From Alteromonas gilva (lineage in GTDB: Bacteria; Pseudomonadota; Gammaproteobacteria; Enterobacterales; Alteromonadaceae): DNA of 64,000 bases. Positions 1 to 9,376 of this stretch are shown here, one piece after another. The notes beneath the pieces are model-generated. The model was not told where the DNA came from, ran no database searches, and saw only the letters and a list, made by a program, of their open reading frames with translations. The position numbers and the translations under genes are program-made. The stretch covers positions 1,054,001-1,118,000 of the forward strand of contig NZ_JAQQXP010000001.1 of assembly GCF_028595265.1 (NCBI RefSeq). Reading direction: 5' to 3'. Each line of letters starts with the position of its first letter. The stretch's first letter is position 1.

Positions 1-2
1 CG

Positions 3-578
3 GCCCACACGCCCGGGCAGCAATTGTTCAATGTTGGCGAGGCAGCAAGTGCCGAATTACAGGAAATGGCAGAAGGTGGCAACATCACCGGTCTGGCTGA
101 GGCCACCGAGGCCATGGGCGCTGACAATGTCATTAACCCGGCAGGCGGTTTATTAATGCCAACGGCGACAACTAGTACCACGCTGTCTACTGCAGATACC
201 AATACTGCGTTATCGATTGTGGCAATGATGTTGCCAACCAATGATGGGTTTATTGGTCTTAATAGCTGGGAGATCCCCACAGAAGCCGGTACTTATACCA
301 TCTATATCAACGCCTATGATGCTGGCACTGAAGCCAATGATGAAATTCGCGGCGGCGGCGCGCCGGGTGTTCCTGGTTTACCTGTACCGCCGCCACTGGA
401 AGATTTAGTGGGCACGGGCGGTAGTGGTGTCACCGCCGAAATTACCAATGACACCGTACATATCCACCCTGGTAACCTGGGCGATGATGATGCCGAGGGT
501 GGTATGAGTGATGTGTCTAACACTGTGCAGCGTTGGTTAAATCCCGTGGCCAGGGTTACTGTAACGGTATCGGAATAG
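3..578 (+). CDS. Spondin-domain protein, 5' end outside window
   Basis: The reading frame is open from the first bases of the window, so the true start lies upstream and only the C-terminal ~191 residues are seen. The visible part resembles bacterial spondin-N-like proteins: an HTPGQQLFNVGEAAS stretch, a segment SIVAMMLPTNDGFIGLNSW, then YDAGTEANDE and a C-terminal beta-rich VARVTVTVSE. The next gene carries the same landmarks in the same order, so the two look like tandem paralogues. Its stop codon overlaps the Shine-Dalgarno (SD) sequence of that gene, suggesting coupled translation. Proteins of this family are exported; the signal sequence would be upstream. The function in bacteria is not established, and surface adhesion is only a guess from the animal spondin domain. 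Confidence 0.75.
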   Translation, partial: AHTPGQQLFNVGEAASAELQEMAEGGNITGLAEATEAMGADNVINPAGGLLMPTATTSTTLSTADTNTALSIVAMMLPTNDGFIGLNSWEIPTEAGTYTIYINAYDAGTEANDEIRGGGAPGVPGLPVPPPLEDLVGTGGSGVTAEITNDTVHIHPGNLGDDDAEGGMSDVSNTVQRWLNPVARVTVTVSE

Positions 579-586
579 GAGGTCAT

Positions 587-1294
587 ATGCTATTACAACA
601 GCGATTATCACTGTCAGCGATTGGCCTGAGTTGTTTGGCGCTCGGCGCATGTAGTGACAGCAACAACCCGAGCCAACCCGTTCCTGAGCCGGCGCCCGTT
701 TCCTATAGCTATGATATTACCGTACAGAACCTGACTAAGGGCCAGCCCTTATCACCTGTGGGCATTGCATTACACGATGATAGGACCTTATGGACCCTGG
801 GTGAAGCTGCCTCGGTGGCACTTGAAGTGCTCGCTGAGGGCGGCGACAACAGCGACTTTATTGGCGATGAAAGCTTTTATGCAACAGTGTCGGGCGCGCA
901 ACCGATTGGGCCGGGTATGAGTGACACGCTGACGGTAACGGTCACGGATCAGGCTGAGTCGTTTATCAGTGTGGCAACAATGTTTGTAAACACCAATGAC
1001 GCCTTTGCCGGCGTAAGCGGCCACGCCCTGGCTGATTTAGCCCTGAACGGCAGCATGACTGTGCTGTTACCTGTTCTGGATGCCGGTACCGAAGCTAACT
1101 CGGAGGCTGCTGGCACTATTCCGGGACCGGCTGATGGCGGTGAAGGTTTCAACAGTGCGCGCGATGATGCAGATGTAGTGAGTTTTCATCCCGGGGTTGT
1201 CTCTGCTCAGGACGGTTTAACGATGTCAGTGCTGACAAGTGCGCACCGTTTTGATAACCCAGCGGTTAAAGTAACAATTACGCGGGTGCAATAA
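587..1294 (+). CDS. Spondin-domain lipoprotein
   Basis: A 235-residue predicted lipoprotein. The start is set at the ATG at 587, nine bases behind an AGGAGG that overlaps the upstream stop codon; the longer frame from 533 has no such signal. The N-terminus is a type II signal peptide with lipobox LGAC at about residues 15-18, followed by a Ser/Asn/Pro-rich linker. The rest is one spondin-like domain with ITVQNLTKGQPLSPVGIALH, WTLGEAASVALEVLAEGG, VATMFVNTNDAF and LDAGTEANSEA, ending in VKVTITRVQ. It is paralogous to the gene just upstream. The residue after the lipobox Cys is Ser, compatible with outer-membrane sorting. The ligand and role are unknown. Confidence 0.8.
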   Translation: MLLQQRLSLSAIGLSCLALGACSDSNNPSQPVPEPAPVSYSYDITVQNLTKGQPLSPVGIALHDDRTLWTLGEAASVALEVLAEGGDNSDFIGDESFYATVSGAQPIGPGMSDTLTVTVTDQAESFISVATMFVNTNDAFAGVSGHALADLALNGSMTVLLPVLDAGTEANSEAAGTIPGPADGGEGFNSARDDADVVSFHPGVVSAQDGLTMSVLTSAHRFDNPAVKVTITRVQ

Positions 1295-1355
1295 ACAGCA
1301 GGGTTAATTGCGTAATAAATATGAAGTCTTTCCGGTCTGTTTAGCAGATGTAAGG

Positions 1356-1380
1356 TTCCCTCAGCGCTGGCTGAGGGGAA
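1356..1380 (+). other. Hairpin between spondin genes and regulator
   Basis: CCCTCAGC and GCTGAGGG form a perfect 8-bp stem with a GCTG loop about 20 bases ahead of the regulator start. No T-run follows on the plus strand, so it is a weak terminator candidate or a leader hairpin. Confidence 0.4.
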
Positions 1381-1399
1381 ATCGCTGAACGGAGAAGGA

Positions 1400-2113
1400 A
1401 TGATTCTAGTTATTAGCAATGACCGCACTAAGAGCCGCTCACTCGTTGCCTGCATTGAGCGGGTGAGCGCTGAATGTGATGTGACCGGTGCTACTGAACA
1501 GGCAGTTAAACGCTGTGTACAGCAGCAGTATCCGGTGGTGATCCTCGACAGCTTTTCGCGACTTGCCAATCACTATGAGACGATTCAACAACTTCAGCGT
1601 GACGCGCCGGATTGCGCCATTATTGTTGTTGCCCGTCAGGGCTGTGACGCTGAGCGAATAATGAGTTTGGAGTTGGGGGCACAGGATTATATTGAATATC
1701 CGTTTAACCCCGCCGAGTTACAAGCCCGCGTGCGCGTTCAGTTGCGCCGGGCTGAACTGACAAAGAATAAATCCCGGACGATGCAGCAACCGGTAAAAAT
1801 TGGTGGCTTTGCTATCGACAATAGCTACCATCGCGCGGAAGTAGACGGCAAGGTGCTACCCTTAACGGCTAAGGAATTCGCATTGTTGCATTTTTTAGCC
1901 AGTCATCCGAACCAGGTGTTCTCGCGTGAGCAATTACTCTCTTCGGTATGGGGATATCACTATGGTGGCTTTGAACACACAGTGGCCAGTCATATTAATC
2001 GTTTGCGTTCAAAGCTAAACAAAACCAGGGCCGGTGCCCATTTGGTAGAAACAGTTTGGGGCGTGGGCTACAAGTTTAACAGCGCGAGTTTGGAGATGGT
2101 TCAAACCGCATAA
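1400..2113 (+). CDS. OmpR/PhoB-type regulator with degenerate receiver
   Basis: A 237-residue protein with an N-terminal receiver-like domain (about 1-120) and a C-terminal winged helix (about 130-230, with LTAKEFALLHFLASHPNQVF and ETVWGVGYKF). Aligned by eye with OmpR, the phospho-acceptor Asp is kept (D50 in VVILDS), but the acidic pair is Ser6-Asn7, the conserved Thr is Ala78, and the conserved Lys of the KPF motif is Tyr100 (EYPFNP). Losing three of the four switch positions suggests a receiver that is not controlled by ordinary phosphotransfer. No histidine kinase is adjacent. It may regulate the spondin genes upstream, but that rests on position alone. A GGAGAAGG sits just before the ATG. 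Confidence 0.88.
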   Translation: MILVISNDRTKSRSLVACIERVSAECDVTGATEQAVKRCVQQQYPVVILDSFSRLANHYETIQQLQRDAPDCAIIVVARQGCDAERIMSLELGAQDYIEYPFNPAELQARVRVQLRRAELTKNKSRTMQQPVKIGGFAIDNSYHRAEVDGKVLPLTAKEFALLHFLASHPNQVFSREQLLSSVWGYHYGGFEHTVASHINRLRSKLNKTRAGAHLVETVWGVGYKFNSASLEMVQTA

Positions 2114-2177
2114 AATACAAAAAAGCCTGGTGTGCAGAAAGGACAGAGCCAGTCCGAATGAATAACCGGTTCACAGC

Positions 2178-2210
2178 AAAACACCGTCTGTCAGTAAACA
2201 GACGGTGTTG
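2178..2210 (-). terminator. Bidirectional hairpin terminator
   Basis: A perfect 12-bp stem AACACCGTCTGT / ACAGACGGTGTT with a 6-base loop lies between the convergent regulator and peptidase genes. Read on the minus strand the hairpin is followed by TTTT, so it best serves the peptidase gene. Confidence 0.65.
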
Positions 2211-2224
2211 AACGTTTAAGGCGC

Positions 2225-4447
2225 TCAGTGAGTGCTTTTCGTCATAAGCTTTTCAGTTAAGTAGGTAAACTCAAGTGCCGCCCGTTTTGCACTTTCCTGT
2301 TGATTCGCCGCCGCTGAGTGACCACCGTCAATGTTCTCGTAGTACAAAAATGGCTTGCCGGTGGCTTCAAATAGTTTGGCCATTTTGCGTGCGTGGCCAG
2401 GATGCACCCTGTCATCTTTGGTGGAGGTAACAAAGAAGGGTTCCGGGTAATCAACGTCGGCATCGAAATTATGATACGGCGACATTTTTTCGAGCCATGC
2501 ACGCTCTTCCGGCACATCAGGAGAGCCATATTCGCCCACCCAACTGGCACCGGCCAGCAAGAGATGAAACCGCAGCATGTCGAGCAGCGGAACCTGCACA
2601 ATTACGGCGTTCCAGAGATCCGGACGCTGGGTGAGCATGACACCCATTAGTAACCCACCGTTGGAGCCGCCTTGTATACCCAGATGTTGGGGAGAGGTCA
2701 GCTTGTGGTCAATCAGCCACTCGCCTACCGCGATGAAGTCGTCATAAATCACCTGGCGATTGGTTTTCAGGCCGGCCTGATGCCATTTGGGGCCAAACTC
2801 ACCGCCGCCGCGAATATTGGCTAATACAAATGCGCCGCCGCGTTCCAGCCAGAGCTTTCCCCGTAGTCCGCTGTAGTTTGGACGCATGGATATTTGGAAG
2901 CCGCCGTAGCCATACATCAGCGTTGGTGTTTTGCCGTCGTGCTTAATGCCCTTTTTGTGGATTACAAAAAACGGGATGAGTGTGCCATCTTTTGACTTCG
3001 TTTCTTTTTGCTCTACCACCAGATCGTCATCGTTAAACCACCCAGGCAGACGCTTTAACGTTTTTATTTCGCCGTTTTGTGGCGAGTAACTCATTAATGA
3101 GTCGGGCGTGAGAAACCCCTCGTAATTAATCAGTACGGTTGCTTCATCCTTATCGGCAAAGGAGACCGACAGGGTGCCATTGAAAGGTAGATCGAGTTGT
3201 TCCAATTGCCAATCGCTATTAGCTCGGGTGATGGCAAAAACCTTGCCGACGACGTTGTCGCTCAGGGTCATCAAAAGCTGGCCTTTGGTCATGGAGACAC
3301 CTTCAATGGCCTGACGGTCGTTTGGCTCAAATATCACTTCTGGCATGCCTGACTCTGTAATGTCAGGTTTGCCGGTAAACGGCATCGCCAGCAGGCTACC
3401 GGTTGAAAAGTGAGTGGCAGTGCCACCGGCTTCTACGGTCCAGTCCTGTTTGATAGTAAATATCAGTTGCCCTTCAAATAACCCCACGATATCGGACTTT
3501 TCAGGAAGGGGTAAACGAACTGCATCATTACCACCTTGCGGGAAAATGTAGTTCTCGCGGGTAAAAAAGGTGGGGGCGACCACAACCCCTTCCAGGCGGG
3601 TGCCATTGTCACGTTCCTGGGTATAAGGGAATACGCCAACGTCGGTTTTTTTGCCGCTGAACATAAGTGTGGCATCGCTCAGCGGTGTATCTCGCTGCCA
3701 GCGTTTCACCGTGGAAGGATAGCCTGATTCGGTCAGTGTAGTACCATCACCACCCCAGTCGGTTGCCACCAGAAGTGTATTGTAATCAACCCAGGCCACG
3801 CTGGATTTGGCTTCAGGTAAGGTAAAACCATCTGTTACGAAGCGTTTGGTGGCAAGGTCAAATTCACGGATTACCACGGCATCTTTACCACCATTGGATA
3901 AACTTACCAGGCATTTATAATCGGCTTTTGCTTGTGCGGTGTAACAGTTAGCGCCTTTGTATACCCAGTTTTTATCTTCGCTTTTAGCCAATTTGTCGAA
4001 GTCGAGGATAGTTTCCCATTCTGGCACTTCGGTTGCGTAGCTGGCGAGCGTAGTGCGACGCCACAGCCCACGTACATGCGTTTCATCCTGCCAGAAATTA
4101 TATAAATAACCATCGCGGATAGTGCCATATGGAATACGTTCTGATGAGTTAACTACCTCCAGAGCCTTAGCTTCCAGGTCGGCGTAAACCGGATTAGCCT
4201 GAAGTTCTGCCAGGGTGCGCTGGTTTTGGTTGCGCACCCAGTTAAGGGCTTTCTCACCTTCGACTTCTTCTAACCACAGGTAGGGATCCTGTTCAGATCC
4301 AGGCGTTTCGGTGGCCTGTACCTTTGGTTCGGTGGAACTTATCTCCGGGGTGTTGGCCGGGCTGCTTTTTTCGCTCGGTTGCGAGAGACAAGCATTTAGG
4401 CCCAACACCGCAACAGTTGCCAGTAACATAGACCGGGTTATTACCAT
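2225..4447 (-). CDS. Prolyl oligopeptidase family (S9A) lipoprotein
   Basis: A 740-residue serine peptidase of the prolyl oligopeptidase family, which cuts short proline-containing peptides. The N-terminus is a lipoprotein signal with lipobox LNAC (about residues 17-20), so the enzyme should be membrane-anchored and face the periplasm. The beta-propeller part covers roughly residues 50-460. The C-terminal alpha/beta hydrolase part carries the triad: Ser595 in GGSNGG, Asp at 678/679 in KDDRVHP and His710 in DGGHS. Length and domain order fit the family. GGAG lies seven bases before the start. It stands alone, between a regulator and mgtE. Substrate preference for Pro is inferred from the family. 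Confidence 0.93.
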   Translation of the reverse strand: MVITRSMLLATVAVLGLNACLSQPSEKSSPANTPEISSTEPKVQATETPGSEQDPYLWLEEVEGEKALNWVRNQNQRTLAELQANPVYADLEAKALEVVNSSERIPYGTIRDGYLYNFWQDETHVRGLWRRTTLASYATEVPEWETILDFDKLAKSEDKNWVYKGANCYTAQAKADYKCLVSLSNGGKDAVVIREFDLATKRFVTDGFTLPEAKSSVAWVDYNTLLVATDWGGDGTTLTESGYPSTVKRWQRDTPLSDATLMFSGKKTDVGVFPYTQERDNGTRLEGVVVAPTFFTRENYIFPQGGNDAVRLPLPEKSDIVGLFEGQLIFTIKQDWTVEAGGTATHFSTGSLLAMPFTGKPDITESGMPEVIFEPNDRQAIEGVSMTKGQLLMTLSDNVVGKVFAITRANSDWQLEQLDLPFNGTLSVSFADKDEATVLINYEGFLTPDSLMSYSPQNGEIKTLKRLPGWFNDDDLVVEQKETKSKDGTLIPFFVIHKKGIKHDGKTPTLMYGYGGFQISMRPNYSGLRGKLWLERGGAFVLANIRGGGEFGPKWHQAGLKTNRQVIYDDFIAVGEWLIDHKLTSPQHLGIQGGSNGGLLMGVMLTQRPDLWNAVIVQVPLLDMLRFHLLLAGASWVGEYGSPDVPEERAWLEKMSPYHNFDADVDYPEPFFVTSTKDDRVHPGHARKMAKLFEATGKPFLYYENIDGGHSAAANQQESAKRAALEFTYLTEKLMTKSTH

Positions 4448-4565
4448 TCATTATCTCCTTGAAGCATCAACACAACGCCGCTGCGTGTTTCAATACACAA
4501 AACACACCTGGCGCATCAGTATGCGGTTACCGTTTCAGGTTAATCTAATTTCCAATAAAATAGCA

Positions 4566-5924
4566 CTACACTAAGAACAGGGTGGCGGTACCTAAAAAGG
4601 CAAAGATACCGACGACATCGGTAATGGTGGTCAGAATAACACTGCCAGCCAATGCCGGGTCTATGCGTAGCTTTTTCATAATAATGGGTAAGGTGGCGCC
4701 TGATACCGCGGCTGCTATCATATTCATTAGCATCGCAAAGGCAATAATAATTCCCAGCGTAAGATCCTGTTTCCAGGCGGCAATAACGGAGGCAATTAAA
4801 ACAGCCCAAATCACGCCGTTTAATAAACCAATAGCAAACTCCTTGGTGATTAACCAGCGGGAGTTAGATTGATTTACATGGCCAAGGGCCATACCACGAA
4901 TGACCAGGGTCAGGGTTTGGTTACCCGCTACTCCGCCCATACTTGGCACAATAGTATTGAGAATAGCCAATACCGCCATTTGACTTAACGTAGCTTCAAA
5001 GAGATCACTCACTGCCGCTGCCATCAGTGCGGTCAGCAAGTTTACTCCTAACCATACTGAGCGCCGCTTAGTACTTTGCAGGACGGGGGCAAAGGTGTCT
5101 TCTTCGTCATCGAGACCAGCCATACTCATCATCGAGTGTTCAGCATCTTCACGAATAATATCGACGACATCGTCAATGGTGATACGCCCTACCAGGCGGT
5201 GTTTGTCATCGACCACGGGTGCTGACAACCAGTTATACCGTTCAAACATACTGGCAACTTCATCGTCGGGCATGTTCACCGGTATCGCTTCGGGCTCTTC
5301 CTCCATCACATCGACGACCCGGGCCTCCGGATCGGTGGTCAGCAAGCGTGACACCGGAACAATCCCCACGAGGTTGTCGGTGCGGCTGACTACATAAAAG
5401 GTATCGGTATTTTCCGGCAGTTCGCCCTTCAGGCGCAGATAACGCAGTACCACATCTATCGACACCTCAGGCCGCAGCGTAATGGTATCGGTATTCATGA
5501 TAAAGCCAGCGGTTTCTTCACCGTAAGACATGGCCTGCTCGGCGCGCTGGCGGTCCTGAGCATCCATCGATTGTAATACGTCCTGTAGCACTTCATCCGG
5601 CAGGCTGGACAGCGTCTCAGCGAGATCGTCGGTGTCCATATCCTCAAGCGCATCGACAACTTTAGCCGGCATCATTTTGGCAATGATGCCATTACGCACT
5701 TCTTCGGAGAGTTCTTCTATTACATCGCCGTGAAAATCGCTGTCGAGTAATTCCCACAAATCATCACGGGTTTTCGTTGGGCTGGACTCCAGAATAAGCG
5801 CTACGTCACTGGCGGGCATTTCATGTAGCTGCTTTCTAACGGATACAAATCTACCTTCGGCAAGTGCCTGGTTTATATCGCGTAATTGGCCGCGTGCCGA
5901 TTTTGCTTCGAGGGCGTCTGCCAC
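4566..5924 (-). CDS. mgtE: Magnesium transporter MgtE
   Basis: A 452-residue MgtE-family Mg2+ channel/transporter. The cytosolic N-domain (about 10-130) is a helical MgtE_N repeat region rich in LPDEVLQDVL-type segments, followed by a CBS pair (about 135-260, with TDTITLRPEVSIDVVLRYL and GRITIDDVVDIIRED) and five hydrophobic segments at the C-terminus. Length matches the family. In known members the N and CBS domains sense internal Mg and gate the pore. In related genomes mgtE commonly follows the ptsO end of the rpoN operon; here a DUF885 gene on the other strand separates them. Confidence 0.95.
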   Translation of the reverse strand: MADALEAKSARGQLRDINQALAEGRFVSVRKQLHEMPASDVALILESSPTKTRDDLWELLDSDFHGDVIEELSEEVRNGIIAKMMPAKVVDALEDMDTDDLAETLSSLPDEVLQDVLQSMDAQDRQRAEQAMSYGEETAGFIMNTDTITLRPEVSIDVVLRYLRLKGELPENTDTFYVVSRTDNLVGIVPVSRLLTTDPEARVVDVMEEEPEAIPVNMPDDEVASMFERYNWLSAPVVDDKHRLVGRITIDDVVDIIREDAEHSMMSMAGLDDEEDTFAPVLQSTKRRSVWLGVNLLTALMAAAVSDLFEATLSQMAVLAILNTIVPSMGGVAGNQTLTLVIRGMALGHVNQSNSRWLITKEFAIGLLNGVIWAVLIASVIAAWKQDLTLGIIIAFAMLMNMIAAAVSGATLPIIMKKLRIDPALAGSVILTTITDVVGIFAFLGTATLFLV

Positions 5925-6359
5925 CTAATCTTCCTGGAATTTTGGCAAGTAATACAAGGGTAACTCAGTGGTGCGATTCTGTCATGGTTTAAGCGCTCAG
6001 TGATAGACTTTTTTATTCCATCTTGTCTTTTTATAAATCAGATTTAGACCTAAAAGGCATAGAAATTGTAATGTTTAATACCGTAGTTAAATTTAAATCT
6101 TGCTCCGGCTAGCGCTGATGAATAATCACGGCTGACAACCCCGGTTAAAATAGTGGGTGGCATAAAGTGGCCCTGGTGGGCAAACAAACAGTCCTTTATA
6201 TGTCCTCAATGAGCGGGCAATCGATCAAGCCCTAATAGATATACCCAGGGCGCAATGCAATTTACCCTATTGTTGACGGGCTTTTTTATTGCTTCGCCGG
6301 GGGCTGTGCTACAGTAATACTTTGTTAACGCACAAGAAAGTTTTGAGCCAGGAGCACCA
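5925..6359. other. Divergent intergenic region
   Basis: This 435-base gap lies between the divergent mgtE and DUF885 genes. It is AT-rich near mgtE and should hold both promoters. I could not recognise an Mg-responsive riboswitch or any short gene. AGGAG at its right end is the SD of the DUF885 gene. Confidence 0.5.
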
Positions 6360-8204
6360 ATGCGACACCGAGTCTGTTATTTTTTCAGCAATATTAAAAT
6401 AGTCTGGATATTGCCTTGTTTGGTATTGGCCGGATTGACGGGGTGTGAGTCTACCCCGGTTTCAAACCACGCTGCGAAGGCGTCTGAACCGGCCACGTCG
6501 CTGACAAAGACGACGGAGAATAACAGCGCCCGCCTTGCCAGTATTATCGAACAGCACTGGCAGTATAAATTGGCAGAAGATCCCATACTTGCTGCCCGCT
6601 TTGGTCACGCATCTTACCGTAACCGTTTGCCGGGTGTTACCGCATCAGATCGGGCGCGTCGTTTGCGCACTGAAGAGGCGCTGGTCGCTAAACTTGATAG
6701 CATTAATACGCAAGCGCTGAGCGCCACCGACAAAGTAAATCACGCTTTACTGCGCTGGTTACTGGTTAACAGTATCGAAGCAAATCAGCTCAATTTACAG
6801 CGCATTCCGTTTAACACGTTCTATTCGTTCTGGAGCCGGGCACTGGGCGCCAGCAAAGGGCTGTCGATGCGTACCGAGGCGGATATCGAAGCCTATATTG
6901 CGCGTATTAAGGATATCGAGCGCTATATTGATGAAAACATCGCCAATATGCGCGAGGGGATCGATGATGGTTTTGTGCATGCCAAAGTAGTGGTTGAGGG
7001 CGTTGCCCCGACTGTCCGGGCACTGGTGGTGTCAGATCCAACCCAAACCAGCTTGTATGAACCCTTTACAAAGCTTCCATCCACACTCAGTAATGCCCGG
7101 CACCTGCAGTTACGTGAAGCGGGGCGCTCAGCGATTAAAGCGCATGCGTTACCGGCCCTTGACCGCCTGGCTACCTTTCTTGAAGGGGATTACTTAAATG
7201 CTGCTACCCAGAGTCTGGGCGCGCAGCAGTTGCCTGATGGCGAGGCGTATTACCGCCATGCAATTCGTCAGTACGTCACAGAAGATCGCGATCCGGCACG
7301 CATACATCAGATAGGTCTGGCTGAAGTTAAGCGTTTGCGGGAAGCTATGCAGGCGCAAATGGCGGCGGCTGGTTTTAACGGCAGTTTGGACGAGTTCACT
7401 GCCTTTTTGCGCACCGATCCACAGTTTTACCCACAAAGTGCCGAGGCACTATTGAAAGAAGCTGCGTTTATTGCCAAAAAAATTGAATACCGGCTGCCGG
7501 AGTTTTTTAGCACGTTGCCCCGACAACCCTATGGTATTGTCGAAGTACCCAAGGAAATTGCCCCAAATTACACTACAGCATCCTACAACTCCGCGCCCTT
7601 AGACGGCATTCGTGGCGGTGCTTACTGGGTGAATACACATAACCTCGACCAACGTCCGCTCTACGAAATGGTGGCGTTAACGCTACATGAGGCGGTTCCG
7701 GGGCACCATTTACAAAACGCACTGTCGCTGGAGCTGCAAAATGTCCCCGACTTTCGTCGTGACTTATATTTAAGTGCCTACGGTGAAGGGTGGGGGTTAT
7801 ATGCTGAGGGCTTAGGGGTTGAAATGGGCGTGTACGAAACGCCGTATCAGCATTTTGGCCGGTTAAGCTATGAAATGTGGCGAGCGTGTCGACTGGTTAT
7901 CGATACGGGCATTCACTCGCAAGGGTGGAGCCGGGCCCGGGCAATCGATTATCTGGCGGCTAATACCGCATTATCGATGGCCAACGTGCGCGCCGAAGTG
8001 GACCGCTATATTTCCTGGCCGGGCCAGGCGTTGTCGTACAAGATGGGCCAGCTAAAAATACTTGAATTACGTGAGCGCGCCGAGCAGGCGCTGGGTAATC
8101 AGTTTGATATCCGTGAGTTTCATCAACAGTTGCTGGGGAATGGGGCGCTGCCACTGGCTCTTCTGGACCGGCAAATTCAGGCGTATATTGACGCCTATCG
8201 TTAA
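6360..8204 (+). CDS. DUF885 family lipoprotein, putative metallopeptidase
   Basis: A 614-residue protein with a lipoprotein signal (lipobox LTGC near residues 27-30), so probably anchored in the envelope. The body matches the DUF885 family, whose diagnostic motif HEAVPGHHLQ occurs near residue 445; this HExxxGHH pattern resembles a zinc-binding metallopeptidase site. A second family signature, YGEGWGLYAEGLG, follows. AGGAG lies five bases before the ATG. The gene is monocistronic and convergent with ptsO. Substrate and exact activity are unknown; peptidase activity is inferred from the motif. Confidence 0.88.
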   Translation: MRHRVCYFFSNIKIVWILPCLVLAGLTGCESTPVSNHAAKASEPATSLTKTTENNSARLASIIEQHWQYKLAEDPILAARFGHASYRNRLPGVTASDRARRLRTEEALVAKLDSINTQALSATDKVNHALLRWLLVNSIEANQLNLQRIPFNTFYSFWSRALGASKGLSMRTEADIEAYIARIKDIERYIDENIANMREGIDDGFVHAKVVVEGVAPTVRALVVSDPTQTSLYEPFTKLPSTLSNARHLQLREAGRSAIKAHALPALDRLATFLEGDYLNAATQSLGAQQLPDGEAYYRHAIRQYVTEDRDPARIHQIGLAEVKRLREAMQAQMAAAGFNGSLDEFTAFLRTDPQFYPQSAEALLKEAAFIAKKIEYRLPEFFSTLPRQPYGIVEVPKEIAPNYTTASYNSAPLDGIRGGAYWVNTHNLDQRPLYEMVALTLHEAVPGHHLQNALSLELQNVPDFRRDLYLSAYGEGWGLYAEGLGVEMGVYETPYQHFGRLSYEMWRACRLVIDTGIHSQGWSRARAIDYLAANTALSMANVRAEVDRYISWPGQALSYKMGQLKILELRERAEQALGNQFDIREFHQQLLGNGALPLALLDRQIQAYIDAYR

Positions 8205-8208
8205 ACCA

Positions 8209-8228
8209 CAGGGAGTGACGACTCCCTG
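8209..8228. terminator. Short hairpin between convergent genes
   Basis: CAGGGAGT-GACG-ACTCCCTG is a perfect 8-bp stem and tetraloop just after the DUF885 stop and abutting the ptsO stop. It lacks a T-run in either direction, so terminator function is uncertain. Confidence 0.4.
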
Positions 8229-8501
8229 CTACTCAGCCTCGTTAAAGCGCCCGGCGATCAGCGATTCGACAGCCTGCATGGCGGCTTCGGCATCAGGACC
8301 TTCGCTGATCACATCGACCTGCTCACCCTGGTGGCTTTCCATGAGCATCAGGCCCAGTACACTGTTGGCATTGGCTTCCTGCTCGCCTTTAATGAGGGTA
8401 ATCTGCGCATCAAACTGATTAGCCAATTGCACTAACTGGGTGGCTGCGCGCGCGTGCAGGCCCAGCTTGTTAACGATTGTGAGGGTTTTCTCTACACGCA
8501 T
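8229..8501 (-). CDS. ptsO: HPr-like phosphocarrier NPr
   Basis: A 90-residue HPr-family protein. The phosphorylatable His16 lies in KLGLHARAAT and Ser47 in ANSVLGLMLM marks the second conserved site. Its position as last gene of the rpoN-hpf-ptsN-rapZ cluster identifies it as NPr, the carrier that passes phosphate from PtsP to PtsN in the nitrogen-related PTS, which acts in regulation and not sugar uptake. The start shares one base with the rapZ stop (TAATG), indicating translational coupling. Confidence 0.94.
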   Translation of the reverse strand: MRVEKTLTIVNKLGLHARAATQLVQLANQFDAQITLIKGEQEANANSVLGLMLMESHQGEQVDVISEGPDAEAAMQAVESLIAGRFNEAE

Positions 8502-9346
8502 TATCGGTTCAACTCCCTGTGACGGATTTGCACATCCGGATGCTTATCTGCGAACAGTTTTGCTAATGACTGAGCTACAAATACGGAGCGATGCTGACCA
8601 CCCGTACAGCCAATGGCAATGGTTACGTAGCTGCGATTGTTCCGCTCTAAATGCGGCAGCCAGGTGGTGATTAAATTCTGAATTTGCCAGATAAACTTAG
8701 TGACGATGGGCTGTGAACCGAGAAAAGCTTCAACGGGTGAATCCAGGCCGGTGTGGTGCCTTAGGTCTGGCTCCCAGTGTGGATTAGGTAAGAACCGTGC
8801 ATCAAAGACATAATCGGCGTCTTTGGGGATACCATGTTTAAAACCAAAGGATTCAAATACCAGTACCAACCGCGAACTTTTTTTACCCAGAATACGCTCA
8901 CGAATTAACTCAGCTAACTGGTGAATCGACAAGCGATCGGTATCGATATACAGATCGGCCCGCTCGACAATCGGCGCTAACAGATCTTTTTCGGCCTGGA
9001 TGGCATCTGCCAGGGATATATTTAATTTGGCAAGTGGATGAAGCCTGCGGGTTTCGCTGAAACGTTTTACCAGCATATCGTCGCTGGCATCCAGATAAAC
9101 GATAGTCATAGCCCAGGATGAGGGCAGATAATCGAGGATTTCAACCAGATCCTCAGGCTCTTTTGGCAGGTTGCGCACATCAATGCTGACAGCGACTTGA
9201 TCGTATTCATCGGCTACCGTGTGGGTCAGGGTCGGCAGCAGGTTAACCGGGATGTTGTCAACGCAGTAATAACCGAGATCTTCCAGTGCGCGCAGCGCAA
9301 CGGACTTCCCCGAGCCCGAACGACCACTGATAATGATAAGCTTCAT
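8501..9346 (-). CDS. rapZ: RNase adapter protein RapZ
   Basis: A 281-residue P-loop protein of the RapZ/YvcJ family. Walker A is GRSGSGKS at residues 8-15, and the C-terminal domain has the family signature GCTGGQHRSV. In enterobacteria RapZ binds the sRNA GlmZ and delivers it to RNase E, tuning glucosamine-6-phosphate synthesis; I infer the same general role in envelope precursor control. It lies between ptsN and ptsO in the standard order. Confidence 0.95.
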   Translation of the reverse strand: MKLIIISGRSGSGKSVALRALEDLGYYCVDNIPVNLLPTLTHTVADEYDQVAVSIDVRNLPKEPEDLVEILDYLPSSWAMTIVYLDASDDMLVKRFSETRRLHPLAKLNISLADAIQAEKDLLAPIVERADLYIDTDRLSIHQLAELIRERILGKKSSRLVLVFESFGFKHGIPKDADYVFDARFLPNPHWEPDLRHHTGLDSPVEAFLGSQPIVTKFIWQIQNLITTWLPHLERNNRSYVTIAIGCTGGQHRSVFVAQSLAKLFADKHPDVQIRHRELNR

Positions 9347-9376
9347 GAACTGTCAGACTCCTTGTGGTATTACTGT

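Noticed and set aside
5925..6359. Possible Mg-sensing riboswitch upstream of mgtE
   Set aside because: I could not find the conserved core helices of the M-box by eye; a covariance-model search would decide.
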